DNA of 64,000 nucleotides from Shewanella pneumatophori (GTDB lineage Bacteria > Pseudomonadota > Gammaproteobacteria > Enterobacterales > Shewanellaceae), in the NCBI RefSeq assembly GCF_023283895.1, contig NZ_JAKILB010000019.1:1-64000 (forward strand), given 5' to 3'. The stretch's first letter is position 1. Each line of letters starts with the position of its first letter. Below are positions 1 through 8,863 of this stretch, piece by piece. The translations under genes were made by a program, and so were the position numbers. The notes under the pieces were generated by a model. That model did not search any database, was not told the origin of the DNA, and saw only the letters and a program-made list of their open reading frames with translations.

Positions 1-491
1 CACCAGTTGTGACTGAAACTGCTGAAGTAAAAGCTGAAGCACCAGTTGTGACTGAAACTGCTGAAGTAAAAGCTGAAGCACCAGTTGTGACTGAAACTGC
101 TGAAGTAAAAGCTGAAGCACCAGTTGGGACTGAAACTGCTGAAGTAAAAGCTGAAGCAGCAGTTGTTGCTGAACCTGCTGAAGTAAAAGCTGAAGCCGTT
201 GCTAAAACCGCATCTGCACCTATGGCAAGACCTGCTGCAATTGCTCCAGCTCAAGCCAAGGTAGAAGTAAAAACTGAAGCACCTGCGGAAGCTCCAGTAG
301 CTGCTAAGCCTGCAGTAAAAGCAACTAGCCGTTTTGGTTCAATGGTTATGTCTGAAACGACTAAACCTACAGTCGAAAGCAGAGAGAATATTGCCACCCC
401 AACAGGTCGCCAATATGAAGCATCTGCGTCAACTGAAACTGCAAAACCAAAAGTAGTAAACAGCGCAAACTCTGAAACAGCTCGTACATAA
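1..491 (+). CDS. rne: Ribonuclease E, C-terminal end (partial)
   Basis: The reading frame is open from the left edge, so only the last ~163 residues are present; the real start lies outside the window. What is visible is an Ala/Glu/Val/Lys-rich, low-complexity acidic tail. Five tandem copies of a 13-residue unit (VTETAEVKAEAPV type) are followed by an SAPMARP motif, a segment containing RFGSMV, and a Ser/Thr-rich end. Gammaproteobacterial RNase E has an unstructured C-terminal half that scaffolds the RNA degradosome and ends near ASAPM(T/A)RP-type motifs, which is the basis of the call. No catalytic domain is visible, so another Ala/Glu-rich tailed protein cannot be excluded. The gene ends at a strong hairpin terminator. 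Confidence 0.65.
   Translation, partial: PVVTETAEVKAEAPVVTETAEVKAEAPVVTETAEVKAEAPVGTETAEVKAEAAVVAEPAEVKAEAVAKTASAPMARPAAIAPAQAKVEVKTEAPAEAPVAAKPAVKATSRFGSMVMSETTKPTVESRENIATPTGRQYEASASTETAKPKVVNSANSETART
9..203 (+). repeat. 39-bp in-frame tandem repeat, five copies
   Basis: The units start at 9, 48, 87, 126 and 165. The first three are identical at the DNA level, the fourth carries a few substitutions, and the fifth has diverged. The array probably continues upstream of the window. Because the unit is a multiple of three, copy-number change would lengthen or shorten the acidic tail without a frameshift. Identity of the codons themselves points to recent duplication by slippage. Confidence 0.95.
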
Positions 492-511
492 ACGAAATTA
501 ACTGTTTCACT

Positions 512-540
512 AAAAGCCATGCATTCGTGCATGGCTTTTT
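512..540 (+). terminator. Intrinsic terminator after the rne-like gene
   Basis: A perfect 12-bp stem (512-523 with 528-539) is closed by a TTCG tetraloop and ends in a T-run. It lies 20 bp past the stop codon. The UUCG loop is an exceptionally stable RNA tetraloop. Confidence 0.93.
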
Positions 541-620
541 TATGTTCAAACTGCGGTATTTTTGTTAGTATTCGCGGCCAATACACCTTGTCAATTAAAC
601 AATATTTTAACAGAGGCTAA

Positions 621-2180
621 ATGTTCGATCTTATTCGTCACAAAACAGCCAGCCATAGGGCTGATTTATTATCAGGACTGACCGTAGCCTTAGCTTTGGT
701 TCCTGAAGCGGTTGCATTTGCATTCGTAGCAGGTGTAGAGCCGATGGTTGGCCTATACGCAGCTTTTATCATGGGTCTTATCACCGCACTCATTGGCGGT
801 CGCCCTGGCATGATTTCAGGCGCAACTGGCGCTATGGCAGTGGTTATGGTGGCCCTTGTGGCAGAGCATGGCGTGCAATATTTATTTGCGGCAGTAGTAC
901 TTGCAGGTCTTATCCAAGTTTCTGCTGGAGTTTTAAAGCTGGGTAAATTTATCCGTATCGTACCCTACCCAGTGATGATCGGCTTCGTAAACGGCTTAGC
1001 GATTGTTATTTTCCTTGCACAGTTAGGCCAATTTAAAACGCCTGATGCAAATGGAGTCATGGGCTGGCTGCCGCAAGACCAACTTATTTTAATGCTTGGT
1101 CTAGTTGCCTTAACAATGGCAATAATCCAATTTTTACCGAAATTGACGACAGCAATCCCATCATCGTTAGCAGCTATTCTCACCGTGACCTTGCTGGTTA
1201 CTTTCTTAAATCTCGATACTCGCACCGTATTGGATTTTTTGAAGTCAATGAGTGGTGATGAAAATGCAACAATTGCAGGTAGTCTACCAAGCTTCTCAAT
1301 CCCTGCAGTTGAGTTTAGCTTAGCAACCTTATACATCATATTACCTTACTCGTTAATTTTAGCTGCAGTAGGTTTGATTGAGTCACTACTAACACTCACA
1401 GTTATTGATGAGATGACAGGCACACGCGGACGCGGTAATAAAGAGTGTATTGGTCAGGGTGTTGGTAATATCACCAGTGGCTTTTTCGGCGCTATGGGTG
1501 GCTGTGCGATGATCGGCCAATCAATGATTAACATTAACTCTGGTGGTCGTGGCCGTTTATCAGGGATCACTGCGGCAATTGCACTATTAGCCTTTATTCT
1601 ATTTGGTTCTTCATTAATTGAAATGATCCCGCTGGCAGCGCTTGTCGGTGTAATGTTTATGGTTGTACTGGGCACTTTCGAGTGGGCGAGTTTCAAAGTG
1701 ATGCGCAAAGTGCCTAAGCACGATGCATTTGTGATTGTGCTCGTAACCATTGTGACAGTGTTTACCGACCTTGCATTTGCCGTATTTGTCGGTGTTATCG
1801 TATCTGCACTTGTGTTTGCTTGGGAACATGCAAAGCACATCAACGTTGAAGTCAGTGAAGATCAAAACGGCTGGAAAGTGTACAAGCTAAATGGTCCGTT
1901 ATTCTTCGGTTCAGTAGCTGAGTTTTTAGACTTATTCCACGCTAAAACAGATCCACAAGACGTGATTGTTGATTTCCAAAACTCACGCGTTTGCGATCAC
2001 TCTGCACTTGATGCAATAGACACACTTGCAGAGCGTTACGTTGGCGCCGGCAAGCGCCTGCATTTACGTCACTTAAGTAATGACTGTAAAGAGCTATTAG
2101 CAAAAGCCGGTGACTTAGTAGAAGTTAACCTTATCGAAGATCCACATTACAAAGTGGCTGACGATAAGCTTGATTCTTAA
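621..2180 (+). CDS. SulP family inorganic anion transporter with STAS domain
   Basis: The product is a 519-residue inner-membrane protein. Residues ~10-400 are a dense series of hydrophobic helices with the SulP signature region near the N-terminus ([17 protein letters not shown]). Residues ~415-510 form a soluble STAS domain containing the [17 protein letters not shown] segment. SulP proteins move sulfate, bicarbonate or other anions, often with Na+ or H+; the substrate cannot be read from this sequence. The start is ATG preceded by AGAGG. It stands alone between two terminators. The STAS domain usually regulates transport or binds partner proteins. Family assignment is firm, substrate unknown. 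Confidence 0.92.
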   Translation: MFDLIRHKTASHRADLLSGLTVALALVPEAVAFAFVAGVEPMVGLYAAFIMGLITALIGGRPGMISGATGAMAVVMVALVAEHGVQYLFAAVVLAGLIQVSAGVLKLGKFIRIVPYPVMIGFVNGLAIVIFLAQLGQFKTPDANGVMGWLPQDQLILMLGLVALTMAIIQFLPKLTTAIPSSLAAILTVTLLVTFLNLDTRTVLDFLKSMSGDENATIAGSLPSFSIPAVEFSLATLYIILPYSLILAAVGLIESLLTLTVIDEMTGTRGRGNKECIGQGVGNITSGFFGAMGGCAMIGQSMININSGGRGRLSGITAAIALLAFILFGSSLIEMIPLAALVGVMFMVVLGTFEWASFKVMRKVPKHDAFVIVLVTIVTVFTDLAFAVFVGVIVSALVFAWEHAKHINVEVSEDQNGWKVYKLNGPLFFGSVAEFLDLFHAKTDPQDVIVDFQNSRVCDHSALDAIDTLAERYVGAGKRLHLRHLSNDCKELLAKAGDLVEVNLIEDPHYKVADDKLDS

Positions 2181-2200
2181 GCACACACAATAATGAAACC

Positions 2201-2230
2201 AAAAAAGACAGGCTAAGCCTGTCTTTTTTG
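2201..2230 (+). terminator. Intrinsic terminator after the sulP gene
   Basis: A 13-bp perfect stem (2201-2213 with 2217-2229) has a 3-nt loop (taa) and A/T-rich flanks on both sides, so it can work in both directions. Confidence 0.93.
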
Positions 2231-2268
2231 TTTCACGTTAATAACTACTTTGCAAAACCTATCGACTA

Positions 2269-2583
2269 ATACCAATCAGTATAAACATTTAGTCACTCAG
2301 CGAGATTTTAGCGGTCTTGAGGCAAGGTCATTAAGTGCTCCTTCTTTAATGACATTCGCTGCATCCATGCAGCTCGCAACGAGTTAAGAGCATAGTTGCT
2401 CTACGTTCAAGGTCGTTAACACAGCATCAGAATCGCTAAAACTCGCCATTCTGGAGCGTTTTTGGCTGCCTACTTCTGCGTTGAATAGCTTGATAAGGGA
2501 ATAACCATTATTGCAGCTATTCGCCTTGAATTAGTTTGCCAAAAACCGCTCTGAGTAGATCAAATTCTTATACTGATTGGTAT
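2269..2583. mobile_element. MITE-like element, about 315 bp, no ORF
   Basis: It is bounded by perfect 16-bp terminal inverted repeats (ataccaatcagtataa at 2269-2284 and its reverse complement at 2568-2583). Inside are two further palindromic modules: 2300-2313 pairs with 2434-2446, and 2454-2466 pairs with 2538-2551, with a nested 8-bp pair at 2483-2490 and 2516-2523. No coding frame of note exists. An 11-bp direct repeat (gtataaacatt) sits at 2279-2289 and 2580-2590. A related solo end lies at 10904-10922. The architecture fits a non-autonomous miniature transposable or palindromic repeat element; the mobilising transposase is not in the window. Confidence 0.75.
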
Positions 2584-2603
2584 AAACATTCAGATAATAG
2601 TAT

Positions 2604-3512
2604 CTACGAGCCCTTAAGTCTGTCTGCAAACAATGCTTTTACTTTATCGACTTTAGGTTTTACCACCATTTGGCAATATGGCTGCTCACCATTTAGCTCA
2701 TAGTAATCGTTATGATAGGTCTCTGCGGGAAAGAAACCATCGTAGCCAACAATCTGCGTCACTATCGGGGTTGGCCATGCACCTATTCTGGTTAAATCCT
2801 CTATCATACTGTTTGCAATCAAAGCTTGTTGCTCATTATGAATAAAAATAACTGAGCGATATTGAGGACCAACATCATTACCTTGACGATTCAATGTAGT
2901 TGGATCATGACTTACCCAAAACACCTCTAATAAAGACTCAAAACTGACAATACTTAGGTCAAATTCTATTTGAACAACCTCAGCATGAGCCGTATTACCA
3001 CTGCAAACCGCTTTATAGTTAGCATCATTAGCTTCACCACCAGCATAACCTGGAGTGACCTTACTCACCCCTTTAATTGCAGAAAAGACCGCTTCAATAC
3101 ACCAAAAACAGCCGCCGCCAAATGTAGCTAATTCAAGCTTGGTTGTATTAGTGCCCTGCTCTAATGGCTTAAAAACCATCGAAACAGAGTTTACGCAATG
3201 ACGCACGTTTTTAGGCGTTAATAACTCGCCTTCAAACACATGTCCCAGATGCCCTTCACACTGATTGCAAACAATTTCAACACGTCTACCATCAGCATCA
3301 ATATTACGTTTTACCGCACCTGAAATTTCATCATCAAAAGCTGGCCAGCCACAATGGGCATTAAACTTACTTTCAGAGCGATAAAGTGGTGCATCACATT
3401 TTTTACAGCAATAAACACCTAGGGCATCATGTTGATTATATTCGCCGCTAAAAGGACGTTCTGTGCCTTTCTGTTCGATGACGTGCTTTTCAAATTCTGT
3501 AAGTTTACGCAT
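2604..3512 (-). CDS. msrBA: Bifunctional methionine sulfoxide reductase MsrB-MsrA
   Basis: The 302-residue fusion repairs both epimers of methionine sulfoxide, reducing R-Met-SO (MsrB) and S-Met-SO (MsrA) with electrons usually from thioredoxin. Residues ~1-118 are MsrB, with zinc cysteines in CKKC (36, 39) and CNQC (82, 85) and the catalytic Cys106 in RHCVNS. Residues ~127-295 are MsrA, with the GCFWC motif and nucleophilic Cys135. The B-then-A order differs from the A-then-B order of PilB-type fusions. There is no signal peptide, so it is cytoplasmic. It stands alone, with the MITE-like element immediately downstream of its stop. Confidence 0.95.
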   Translation of the reverse strand: MRKLTEFEKHVIEQKGTERPFSGEYNQHDALGVYCCKKCDAPLYRSESKFNAHCGWPAFDDEISGAVKRNIDADGRRVEIVCNQCEGHLGHVFEGELLTPKNVRHCVNSVSMVFKPLEQGTNTTKLELATFGGGCFWCIEAVFSAIKGVSKVTPGYAGGEANDANYKAVCSGNTAHAEVVQIEFDLSIVSFESLLEVFWVSHDPTTLNRQGNDVGPQYRSVIFIHNEQQALIANSMIEDLTRIGAWPTPIVTQIVGYDGFFPAETYHNDYYELNGEQPYCQMVVKPKVDKVKALFADRLKGS

Positions 3513-4003
3513 TAAATCTCAGCCCCTTATACTATCTAGCTGCTTTACAACTATCTTAATTCTCTCAATCATCTTGGCACTGCTCAATACAGCAATGATG
3601 ATTAACATTACTTACTACTAGCAGCTACTAACCACTAGACCCAATACGTGGAGAAAAGCTTTCAAGATTACTCAATAGCTTAACTCAGTTAACTTAAACT
3701 GTTAACTATGCTCCTAAACGCTGGTTAATACCTAAGTCTGTCATTTATCGCTAATGTCAAAAAATACTTTAGTAGGTATAGCTGTTGTACTGCCGTACGT
3801 TAATTACCGCTAATAATTAATTGTTGTTATTTTCGCGCTAGCTGTTACACCTTAAGTGATTAAATTTTATCGGCTTATTACGTTGCAAATAAAGCGCTTT
3901 CGATGAGCAAAACAATAGCGAGTGTGATCAAGGTCACTTAAGTTTGCGCGCCGTGTTTTGCGCCGCTAAACTTGCCTCGGGTTTAATAATAAGAAGAAAC
4001 ATA
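3513..4003. other. Intergenic region between divergent msrBA and oxygenase genes
   Basis: About 490 bp without a credible ORF. It must hold the promoters of both divergent genes. The one recognisable site is a CRP-like palindrome at 3923-3938. No tRNA, repeat or terminator was seen. Confidence 0.6.
3923..3938. promoter_or_regulatory. CRP-like binding site
   Basis: TGTGA-N6-TCACT matches the CRP consensus TGTGA-N6-TCACA at nine of ten positions with correct spacing. It is centred about 73 bp before the ATG at 4004, a position compatible with activation. Known Shewanella CRP controls respiratory and carbon genes; its action here is inference. Confidence 0.55.
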
Positions 4004-4843
4004 ATGACACTAGAAACGATCGATTATCGCGCAAATGACGCAGCCGAGAAGTTTGTCACCTCTTTAAGAGAGACTGGCTTTGGCGTACTGACTAATCACC
4101 CTATCAACAAGCAGCTTGTAGAAGAGATCTACCAAGAGTGGCACCAATTCTTTAACTCAGATGAAAAACGCAATTATCTGTTTAAGCCTGAAACTCAAGA
4201 TGGCTTCTTTCCTGCTGAAGTGTCGGAAACAGCAAAAGGTCACAGCGTTAAAGATATTAAAGAGTATTTTCATGTTTACCCTTGGGGAAGAATTCCTGAG
4301 ACGTTAAGGGATAATATTTTAACTTATTATAATAATGCCAATAACTTAGCAGCAGAGCTTCTTGAATGGGTAGAACAATACTCTCCTGCTGACGTCAAAC
4401 AAAAGTTCTCAATCGCACTGCCAAAAATGATTGAAAATAGCCAAAAGACATTACTACGAGTCCTGCATTATCCGCCTATGTCAGGCGATGAAGAAATGGG
4501 AGCTATCCGCGCGGCAGCCCACGAAGACATTAATCTGCTAACCGTTTTGCCAGCAGCAAATGAACCAGGACTGCAAGTTCAGCTAAAAGATGGTAACTGG
4601 ATCGACGTACCTAGCGATTTTGGTAATTTGATTATTAATATCGGCGACATGCTGCAAGAAGCATCGGGCGGTTACTTTCCATCAACAAGCCATAGAGTTA
4701 TCAACCCAGAAGGGTTAGATAAAACGAAATCACGTATTTCATTACCACTATTTCTGCACCCGAATCCAGAGGTTAAGCTTTCAGATAACTACACCGCTGA
4801 TAGTTATTTAATGGAACGTTTACGCGAATTAGGTGTTATTTAG
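4004..4843 (+). CDS. Isopenicillin N synthase-like 2-oxoglutarate/Fe(II) oxygenase
   Basis: A 279-residue protein of the IPNS/plant 2OG-dioxygenase superfamily. The double-stranded beta-helix core is in the C-terminal half, with the iron ligands H-x-D in AAHEDINLLTVLPA and a distal His in STSHRVINP, followed by the R-x-S motif (SRISLPLF) expected to bind the co-substrate. The N-terminal domain resembles the DIOX_N region. I start at the ATG at 4004 because it follows AAGAAGAA; a longer frame open from 3944 has no ribosome site. Substrate is unknown. It lies 118 bp before rbgA with a terminator between, so it is probably a single-gene unit, possibly CRP-controlled. Confidence 0.87.
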   Translation: MTLETIDYRANDAAEKFVTSLRETGFGVLTNHPINKQLVEEIYQEWHQFFNSDEKRNYLFKPETQDGFFPAEVSETAKGHSVKDIKEYFHVYPWGRIPETLRDNILTYYNNANNLAAELLEWVEQYSPADVKQKFSIALPKMIENSQKTLLRVLHYPPMSGDEEMGAIRAAAHEDINLLTVLPAANEPGLQVQLKDGNWIDVPSDFGNLIINIGDMLQEASGGYFPSTSHRVINPEGLDKTKSRISLPLFLHPNPEVKLSDNYTADSYLMERLRELGVI

Positions 4844-4871
4844 CCACATTGGCACTGAATAACTGCTCAAT

Positions 4872-4892
4872 AAGCGCCTTAGGGCGCTTTTT
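4872..4892 (+). terminator. Terminator after the oxygenase gene
   Basis: A 7-bp G/C-rich stem (aagcgcc with ggcgctt) and a 4-nt loop, followed by five T. It lies 29 bp past the stop. Confidence 0.8.
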
Positions 4893-4960
4893 GTTTGTTA
4901 AACTTGAGCGTTACAAGGTAAAATCCCCACAATTATGTAATTTGATAGTAGAGCACGCAC

Positions 4961-5899
4961 ATGGCAATTCAGTGGTATCCAGGACACATGCACAAAGCAC
5001 GAAAAGAGATCGAAGAGGTTATGCCTCAAGTCGATTTGGTCATCGAAGTGCTTGACGCTCGGATCCCTTACAGTAGTGAAAACCCTATGGTGCAAACGCT
5101 TCGCGGCGATAAGCCTTGTATCAAACTACTGAATAAATCTGACTTAGCCGATCCAGAAACAACCCAAGCTTGGATTGAATACCTTGAGCAAGAGCAAGGT
5201 GTTAAAGCGATGGCCATCACTACCTTGCAGGCTGGACAAGTAAAAAAAATCCCAGACTTATGCCGTAAGTTTGTGCCCAGTCGCGACAAAATTGAAAAAG
5301 ATATCCGCACTATGATTATGGGGATCCCAAACGTGGGTAAATCTACCATTATCAACACCCTTGCGGGTCGAATGATTGCCAAAACAGGTAACGAGCCAGC
5401 AGTAACTAAAACCCAGCAACGTATCAATTTAAAGAACGGCATCGTACTGTCGGATACACCGGGTATTTTGTGGCCAAAAGTCGATAACGATAAAAGTAGC
5501 TACCGTTTAGCCGTGACTGGCGCAATTAAAGATACCGCAATGGAATATGAAGATGTTGCTATGTTTGCAGCAGAGTATTTCTTAACTGCGTATCCAGAAG
5601 CGATTGCAGAGCGTTACAAAATCAAGCAGATGCCAGATACCGATATCGAGCTACTTGAAGCAATTGGCCGTAACCGCGGCGCACTGCGCCCAGGTGGACG
5701 CATCGACTTACATAAAGCATCAGAAGTGTTATTGCATGACTTCCGTGCAGGGCGCATCGGTCAATTGTCGCTTGAAACGCCTGAAATGGCTGAAATCGAA
5801 AAGATTGAAGTAGCTAGATTACTGGCAGAGAAACAAGCCAAAGAAGAGGCCCGTAAAGAGCAAGAGCGCCTTAAGCGTTCAGGTAAGCGTTTTAGCTAA
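4961..5899 (+). CDS. ylqF: Ribosome biogenesis GTPase RbgA/YlqF
   Basis: A 312-residue circularly permuted GTPase of the YlqF/YawG family. The motif order is G4 (LLNKSDL, ~55), then G1 (GIPNVGKST, ~122), then G3 (DTPG, ~167), which is diagnostic of the permutation. In Bacillus, RbgA drives a late step of 50S subunit maturation; the same role is inferred here. The N-terminus IQWYPGHMHKA is the highly conserved family start, supporting the ATG at 4961. The C-terminal ~40 residues are a charged Lys/Arg/Glu helix likely to contact rRNA. A strong terminator follows, so the gene is monocistronic. Confidence 0.95.
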   Translation: MAIQWYPGHMHKARKEIEEVMPQVDLVIEVLDARIPYSSENPMVQTLRGDKPCIKLLNKSDLADPETTQAWIEYLEQEQGVKAMAITTLQAGQVKKIPDLCRKFVPSRDKIEKDIRTMIMGIPNVGKSTIINTLAGRMIAKTGNEPAVTKTQQRINLKNGIVLSDTPGILWPKVDNDKSSYRLAVTGAIKDTAMEYEDVAMFAAEYFLTAYPEAIAERYKIKQMPDTDIELLEAIGRNRGALRPGGRIDLHKASEVLLHDFRAGRIGQLSLETPEMAEIEKIEVARLLAEKQAKEEARKEQERLKRSGKRFS

Positions 5900-5922
5900 A
5901 GCTGGCCCACACTCTTGTAAAC

Positions 5923-5950
5923 AAAAAAAGCGCTAATTAGCGCTTTTTTG
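5923..5950. terminator. Bidirectional terminator after ylqF
   Basis: A nearly perfect palindrome, A-run then agcgct, a short AT loop, agcgct, T-run. It lies between convergent ylqF and the tyrosine phosphatase gene, so it can serve both. Confidence 0.88.
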
Positions 5951-6033
5951 CTTTGTCACGTTAGAAATTAAAACTATATCCAAAAAATGCTCTAGATCTG
6001 TAATTACGACTTTGGAAATACTGCTAAATTAAG

Positions 6034-6525
6034 CTAAATACTACCTCTTTGGATCCGCTGCACCAACTGACTACAACTATTATCAAGCAGATCTAACACC
6101 AGCTCAAAGCCGTCACCTTCACCATAATAAGGATCAGGCACTTCAACATAAATTGCCGCGTTTTCATCAAATTCACAAAAGTCTAAAATCAAAGCTAGTT
6201 TTGACTTAAACGGTGCAGGACAAATCCGCTGCAAATCCTGAAGGTTTTGATTATCTGCTGCGAGAATTAAATCAAAATGAGCAAAGTCTTCAAGCTCAAC
6301 TTGTCTTGCTGTCATACCATCAAAACTCAAGCCGCGTTTAACACCTGCAGCAATAGAGCGTTTATCTGGTGGATTACCTTGGTGATAAGCAATGGTGCCT
6401 GCCGAATCAACCTCAATATCAAGACCGGCTTGTTTTGCTTTGTCTCGAAACATTGCCTCTGCAGACGGCGAGCGGCATATGTTGCCCATACATACAAATA
6501 GAACAGACTTAATTTTTGTCGGCAT
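6034..6525 (-). CDS. Low-molecular-weight protein-tyrosine phosphatase
   Basis: A 163-residue cytoplasmic LMW-PTP. The N-terminal P-loop VLFVCMGNICRSP gives the CX5R signature (nucleophile Cys12, Arg18). The general-acid Asp lies near the C-terminus in the VPDPYYGEG segment. Length is typical of the family. It dephosphorylates phosphotyrosine proteins or small phosphate esters. There is no adjacent tyrosine kinase or capsule operon, unlike Wzb, so the physiological target is open. It is a single gene with its own upstream region. Confidence 0.93.
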   Translation of the reverse strand: MPTKIKSVLFVCMGNICRSPSAEAMFRDKAKQAGLDIEVDSAGTIAYHQGNPPDKRSIAAGVKRGLSFDGMTARQVELEDFAHFDLILAADNQNLQDLQRICPAPFKSKLALILDFCEFDENAAIYVEVPDPYYGEGDGFELVLDLLDNSCSQLVQRIQRGSI

Positions 6526-6891
6526 AAATCCCTCAGAGACTATTTATATAATGTGTTGTTCAAACAATCAGACTAGGCATTTAGTCACTAAATTCAATAT
6601 TATTTGCTCTCTACAACAAAAAAATCATATGGCTGTCAATTGCGTGACGAGACACTCAACCGTATATGGTCTTGTCTGCTATGTTGATTAATCCACTTGT
6701 TGCCTAGACTGAATACATCTTCAAACTAAACTAAAGATGTAACTTTATCATTCACTATTATTTCAATAATTCTATTATCAACAGAATCTTGATAATCATT
6801 CAACTAAAACACTATTTTTCAAGTTGAGATATATAGGTAGCATAGCGGCAACTTTTAAATTGCTTCCACCGCTGAACATTAGGAAACGAAT
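6526..6891. other. AT-rich divergent intergenic region
   Basis: 366 bp between the divergent phosphatase and nitroreductase genes. No credible ORF. A TGATAATCATT core at 6790-6800 matches the centre of the Fur consensus (about 13 of 19 positions overall), a weak candidate only. Confidence 0.5.
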
Positions 6892-7548
6892 ATGACTCAC
6901 CCAATTATTGCTGATCTAGAAAGCCGTTACACTGCAAAGCGCTACGATGCATCTAAGCGTATTCCTCAAGCCGATCTTGATGTGATTTATCAAGCGATGA
7001 ACCTTTCAGCATCATCTATCAATTCACAACCTTGGAAATTCATTGTGATTGAAAGCGATGAAGCTAAGCAGCGTATGCATGATACTTTTGCTAATAACTT
7101 CCAGTTTAATCAGCCACATATCAAGGCTGCCTCACATATCGTATTGTTTGCTCACAACCCAAAGTATAGCCGTGAAGATTACACTAAAGTGGTTGACAAA
7201 GGCATTGAAGACAAGCGTTCTAAGCCTGAAGAAAGAGAGCAAGCATTTGGCGCATATGCATTCGTTGAGCTAAACACGGACGAAAATGGTGATAATTCAA
7301 CTTGGACTAAAGCACAAACTTATCTAGCACTCGGTAACACCTTACACGTGCTTGCACGCTTAGGCATCGACTCAACAACAATGGAAGGTGTTGATAGCGA
7401 GCTTATTGGTGAGATCTTTAAAGAAGAGCTTGACGGTTATGTGTGTGGCGTTGCTTTAGCTATGGGTTACCACCACAGCGCAGAAGATTATAATGCTGCA
7501 TTACCTAAGTCACGTCTGCCATTAGAGCAAGTTTTACAGGTACTGTAA
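6892..7548 (+). CDS. NAD(P)H-dependent nitroreductase, NfsB-like
   Basis: A 218-residue FMN nitroreductase-fold protein. The family's N-terminal pattern is clear: RYTAKRYD, then SASSINSQPWKFIVI, where Arg/Lys and the Ser-x-x-Asn-x-Gln-Pro-Trp segment bind FMN phosphate and ring. The C-terminal part holds the conserved EGVDSELIGEIF-type segment and a GYHHSAEDYNA region. Such enzymes reduce nitroaromatics, quinones or flavins. ATG at 6892 is preceded by AGGAAACG at good spacing. A strong terminator follows; no operon partner. The true substrate is not predictable. Confidence 0.92.
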   Translation: MTHPIIADLESRYTAKRYDASKRIPQADLDVIYQAMNLSASSINSQPWKFIVIESDEAKQRMHDTFANNFQFNQPHIKAASHIVLFAHNPKYSREDYTKVVDKGIEDKRSKPEEREQAFGAYAFVELNTDENGDNSTWTKAQTYLALGNTLHVLARLGIDSTTMEGVDSELIGEIFKEELDGYVCGVALAMGYHHSAEDYNAALPKSRLPLEQVLQVL

Positions 7549-7617
7549 TCGTTTGAGGTTGAGAGCTAAATTGTTATATAAGTAGTTGGCAGCTCTAAAG
7601 TAGACCCAATATGTCTT

Positions 7618-7650
7618 AAAGGCTCAAGATAAAACTCTTGAGCCTTTTTA
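7618..7650 (+). terminator. Terminator after the nitroreductase gene
   Basis: Stem aaaggctcaaga with tcttgagccttt, short loop taaaac, then a T-run. Confidence 0.9.
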
Positions 7651-7744
7651 CTATTAGCGACTAAAAAAATATAAAGTGCTTCGTTCAATTTTTTAACTCG
7701 ACGATAAATAAAAGCCGTTAATCTAGACCCTTTGTCAGGGATCA

Positions 7745-8623
7745 CTATTGAGCCGCCCTTACACGCACAAAGCTAGCAAACCTGGGCGTGCCCTTTTGCG
7801 TCAAACCATAATACTTATAAGTCACTAAACTACCAATTTTAGGTGGATTTAAACGCTGCGCCTTACTTAAACCACTACCGAGTTTAAATACTTTGCCCTG
7901 CTCGTTTTCAACAACCAGAGCTCCAAGCATACCACTAAACTTTCCGTTCCCCTCTTTGTGAGCAATAACAGTTGCCTCTGCATCATAAAAAGGCTTTAAC
8001 TTGACAATATCTTGACTACGACCAACCTGATAAATCGCTGATTTTTTATGTAGCATCAAACCTTCCCCGCCCTCATCAATAATAGCTTGCAAGCGGGTAT
8101 CAAGCTGCTGTGTATTATTGAGCGAATACTGTTCAACTATCTTTAAATAGGGACTGATTTCATTTAGCTCATTCATCGCCTTTTGATACCTTAGCTCAAA
8201 CGTACTAGTCTCAGCAGGTAAATCAAACACCATAAAAGTTATACTCTGCCACTCTTTGTCGGTCGCCTTTGATTTTCTAACTATTCCCGATACTTGCTCA
8301 AATGCGCCACGCTTTATCCAAAGCTCCCCATCAAGCGGATAACTTGGAAAGCCCTTTACAAACCAATGGGGTACTGGAATTTTTCGCCCTGAGCGACTGT
8401 ACATAGCGCTACCATCCCAATAACCTCTTACACCATCAAGTTTTTCACTGATTAAGTATTCAGCTAAATTAGACACAGGCTTTGACTGGGTGGAGGCGAG
8501 TTGAATTGAGGGCTTAACGCTATTGACTGTAGTTTGCTGTTTAATTTGTGCGTAAGCGCTCGCCCAAGGAGTTACATTTAATATCAAAATGAGGATCAGC
8601 AACTGAGTGTGTTTGACTAACAT
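7745..8623 (-). CDS. Secreted ATP-dependent DNA ligase, Lig E type
   Basis: A 292-residue minimal DNA ligase. Motif I, EKLDGVRGYWDG, carries the K-x-D-G-x-R signature with Lys61 as the AMP acceptor; ELWIKRG and GEGLMLHK are the downstream nucleotidyltransferase motifs, and ~residues 210-290 form the OB-fold. The N-terminus (KHTQLLILILILNVTPWASAYA) is a signal peptide, so export to the periplasm is predicted, as for Lig E proteins of Haemophilus and Neisseria. These are thought to seal DNA outside the cytoplasm, possibly during uptake or biofilm formation; that role is unproven. I start at the ATG at 8623 because AGGAG sits 8 bases upstream; an upstream TTG has none. Confidence 0.9.
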   Translation of the reverse strand: MLVKHTQLLILILILNVTPWASAYAQIKQQTTVNSVKPSIQLASTQSKPVSNLAEYLISEKLDGVRGYWDGSAMYSRSGRKIPVPHWFVKGFPSYPLDGELWIKRGAFEQVSGIVRKSKATDKEWQSITFMVFDLPAETSTFELRYQKAMNELNEISPYLKIVEQYSLNNTQQLDTRLQAIIDEGGEGLMLHKKSAIYQVGRSQDIVKLKPFYDAEATVIAHKEGNGKFSGMLGALVVENEQGKVFKLGSGLSKAQRLNPPKIGSLVTYKYYGLTQKGTPRFASFVRVRAAQ

Positions 8624-8863
8624 ATAGGGTGCTCCTAGCAATTAACCGCTTCATGTCCTGTGAAACCTTTAATTAGTCTAGGCAAGATCAACATCATGTG
8701 CCAAGGTGCAGCTCATGGCTATTTACCTGTCACCTTAAAAACTTACCTTTCTATATTTATAAAGCTATCTTGCTAACCATTTATCAACGAAAGCTTCATG
8801 CTATAATCTGCAAAATTTTGATTACAAATGCCAATTAAGCGGCGTTAGCACACATGGAATACT

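Noticed and set aside
1-203. CRISPR-like array at the left edge
   Set aside because: The 39-bp units are contiguous with no unique spacers, are a multiple of three, and keep one open reading frame; this is a coding tandem repeat.
251-586. Minus-strand frame opposite the rne-like tail
   Set aside because: It is a shadow of the low-complexity coding strand and reads through the terminator.
4849-5055. Short plus-strand frame between the oxygenase and ylqF
   Set aside because: It overlaps ylqF in another frame, crosses a terminator and has no RBS.
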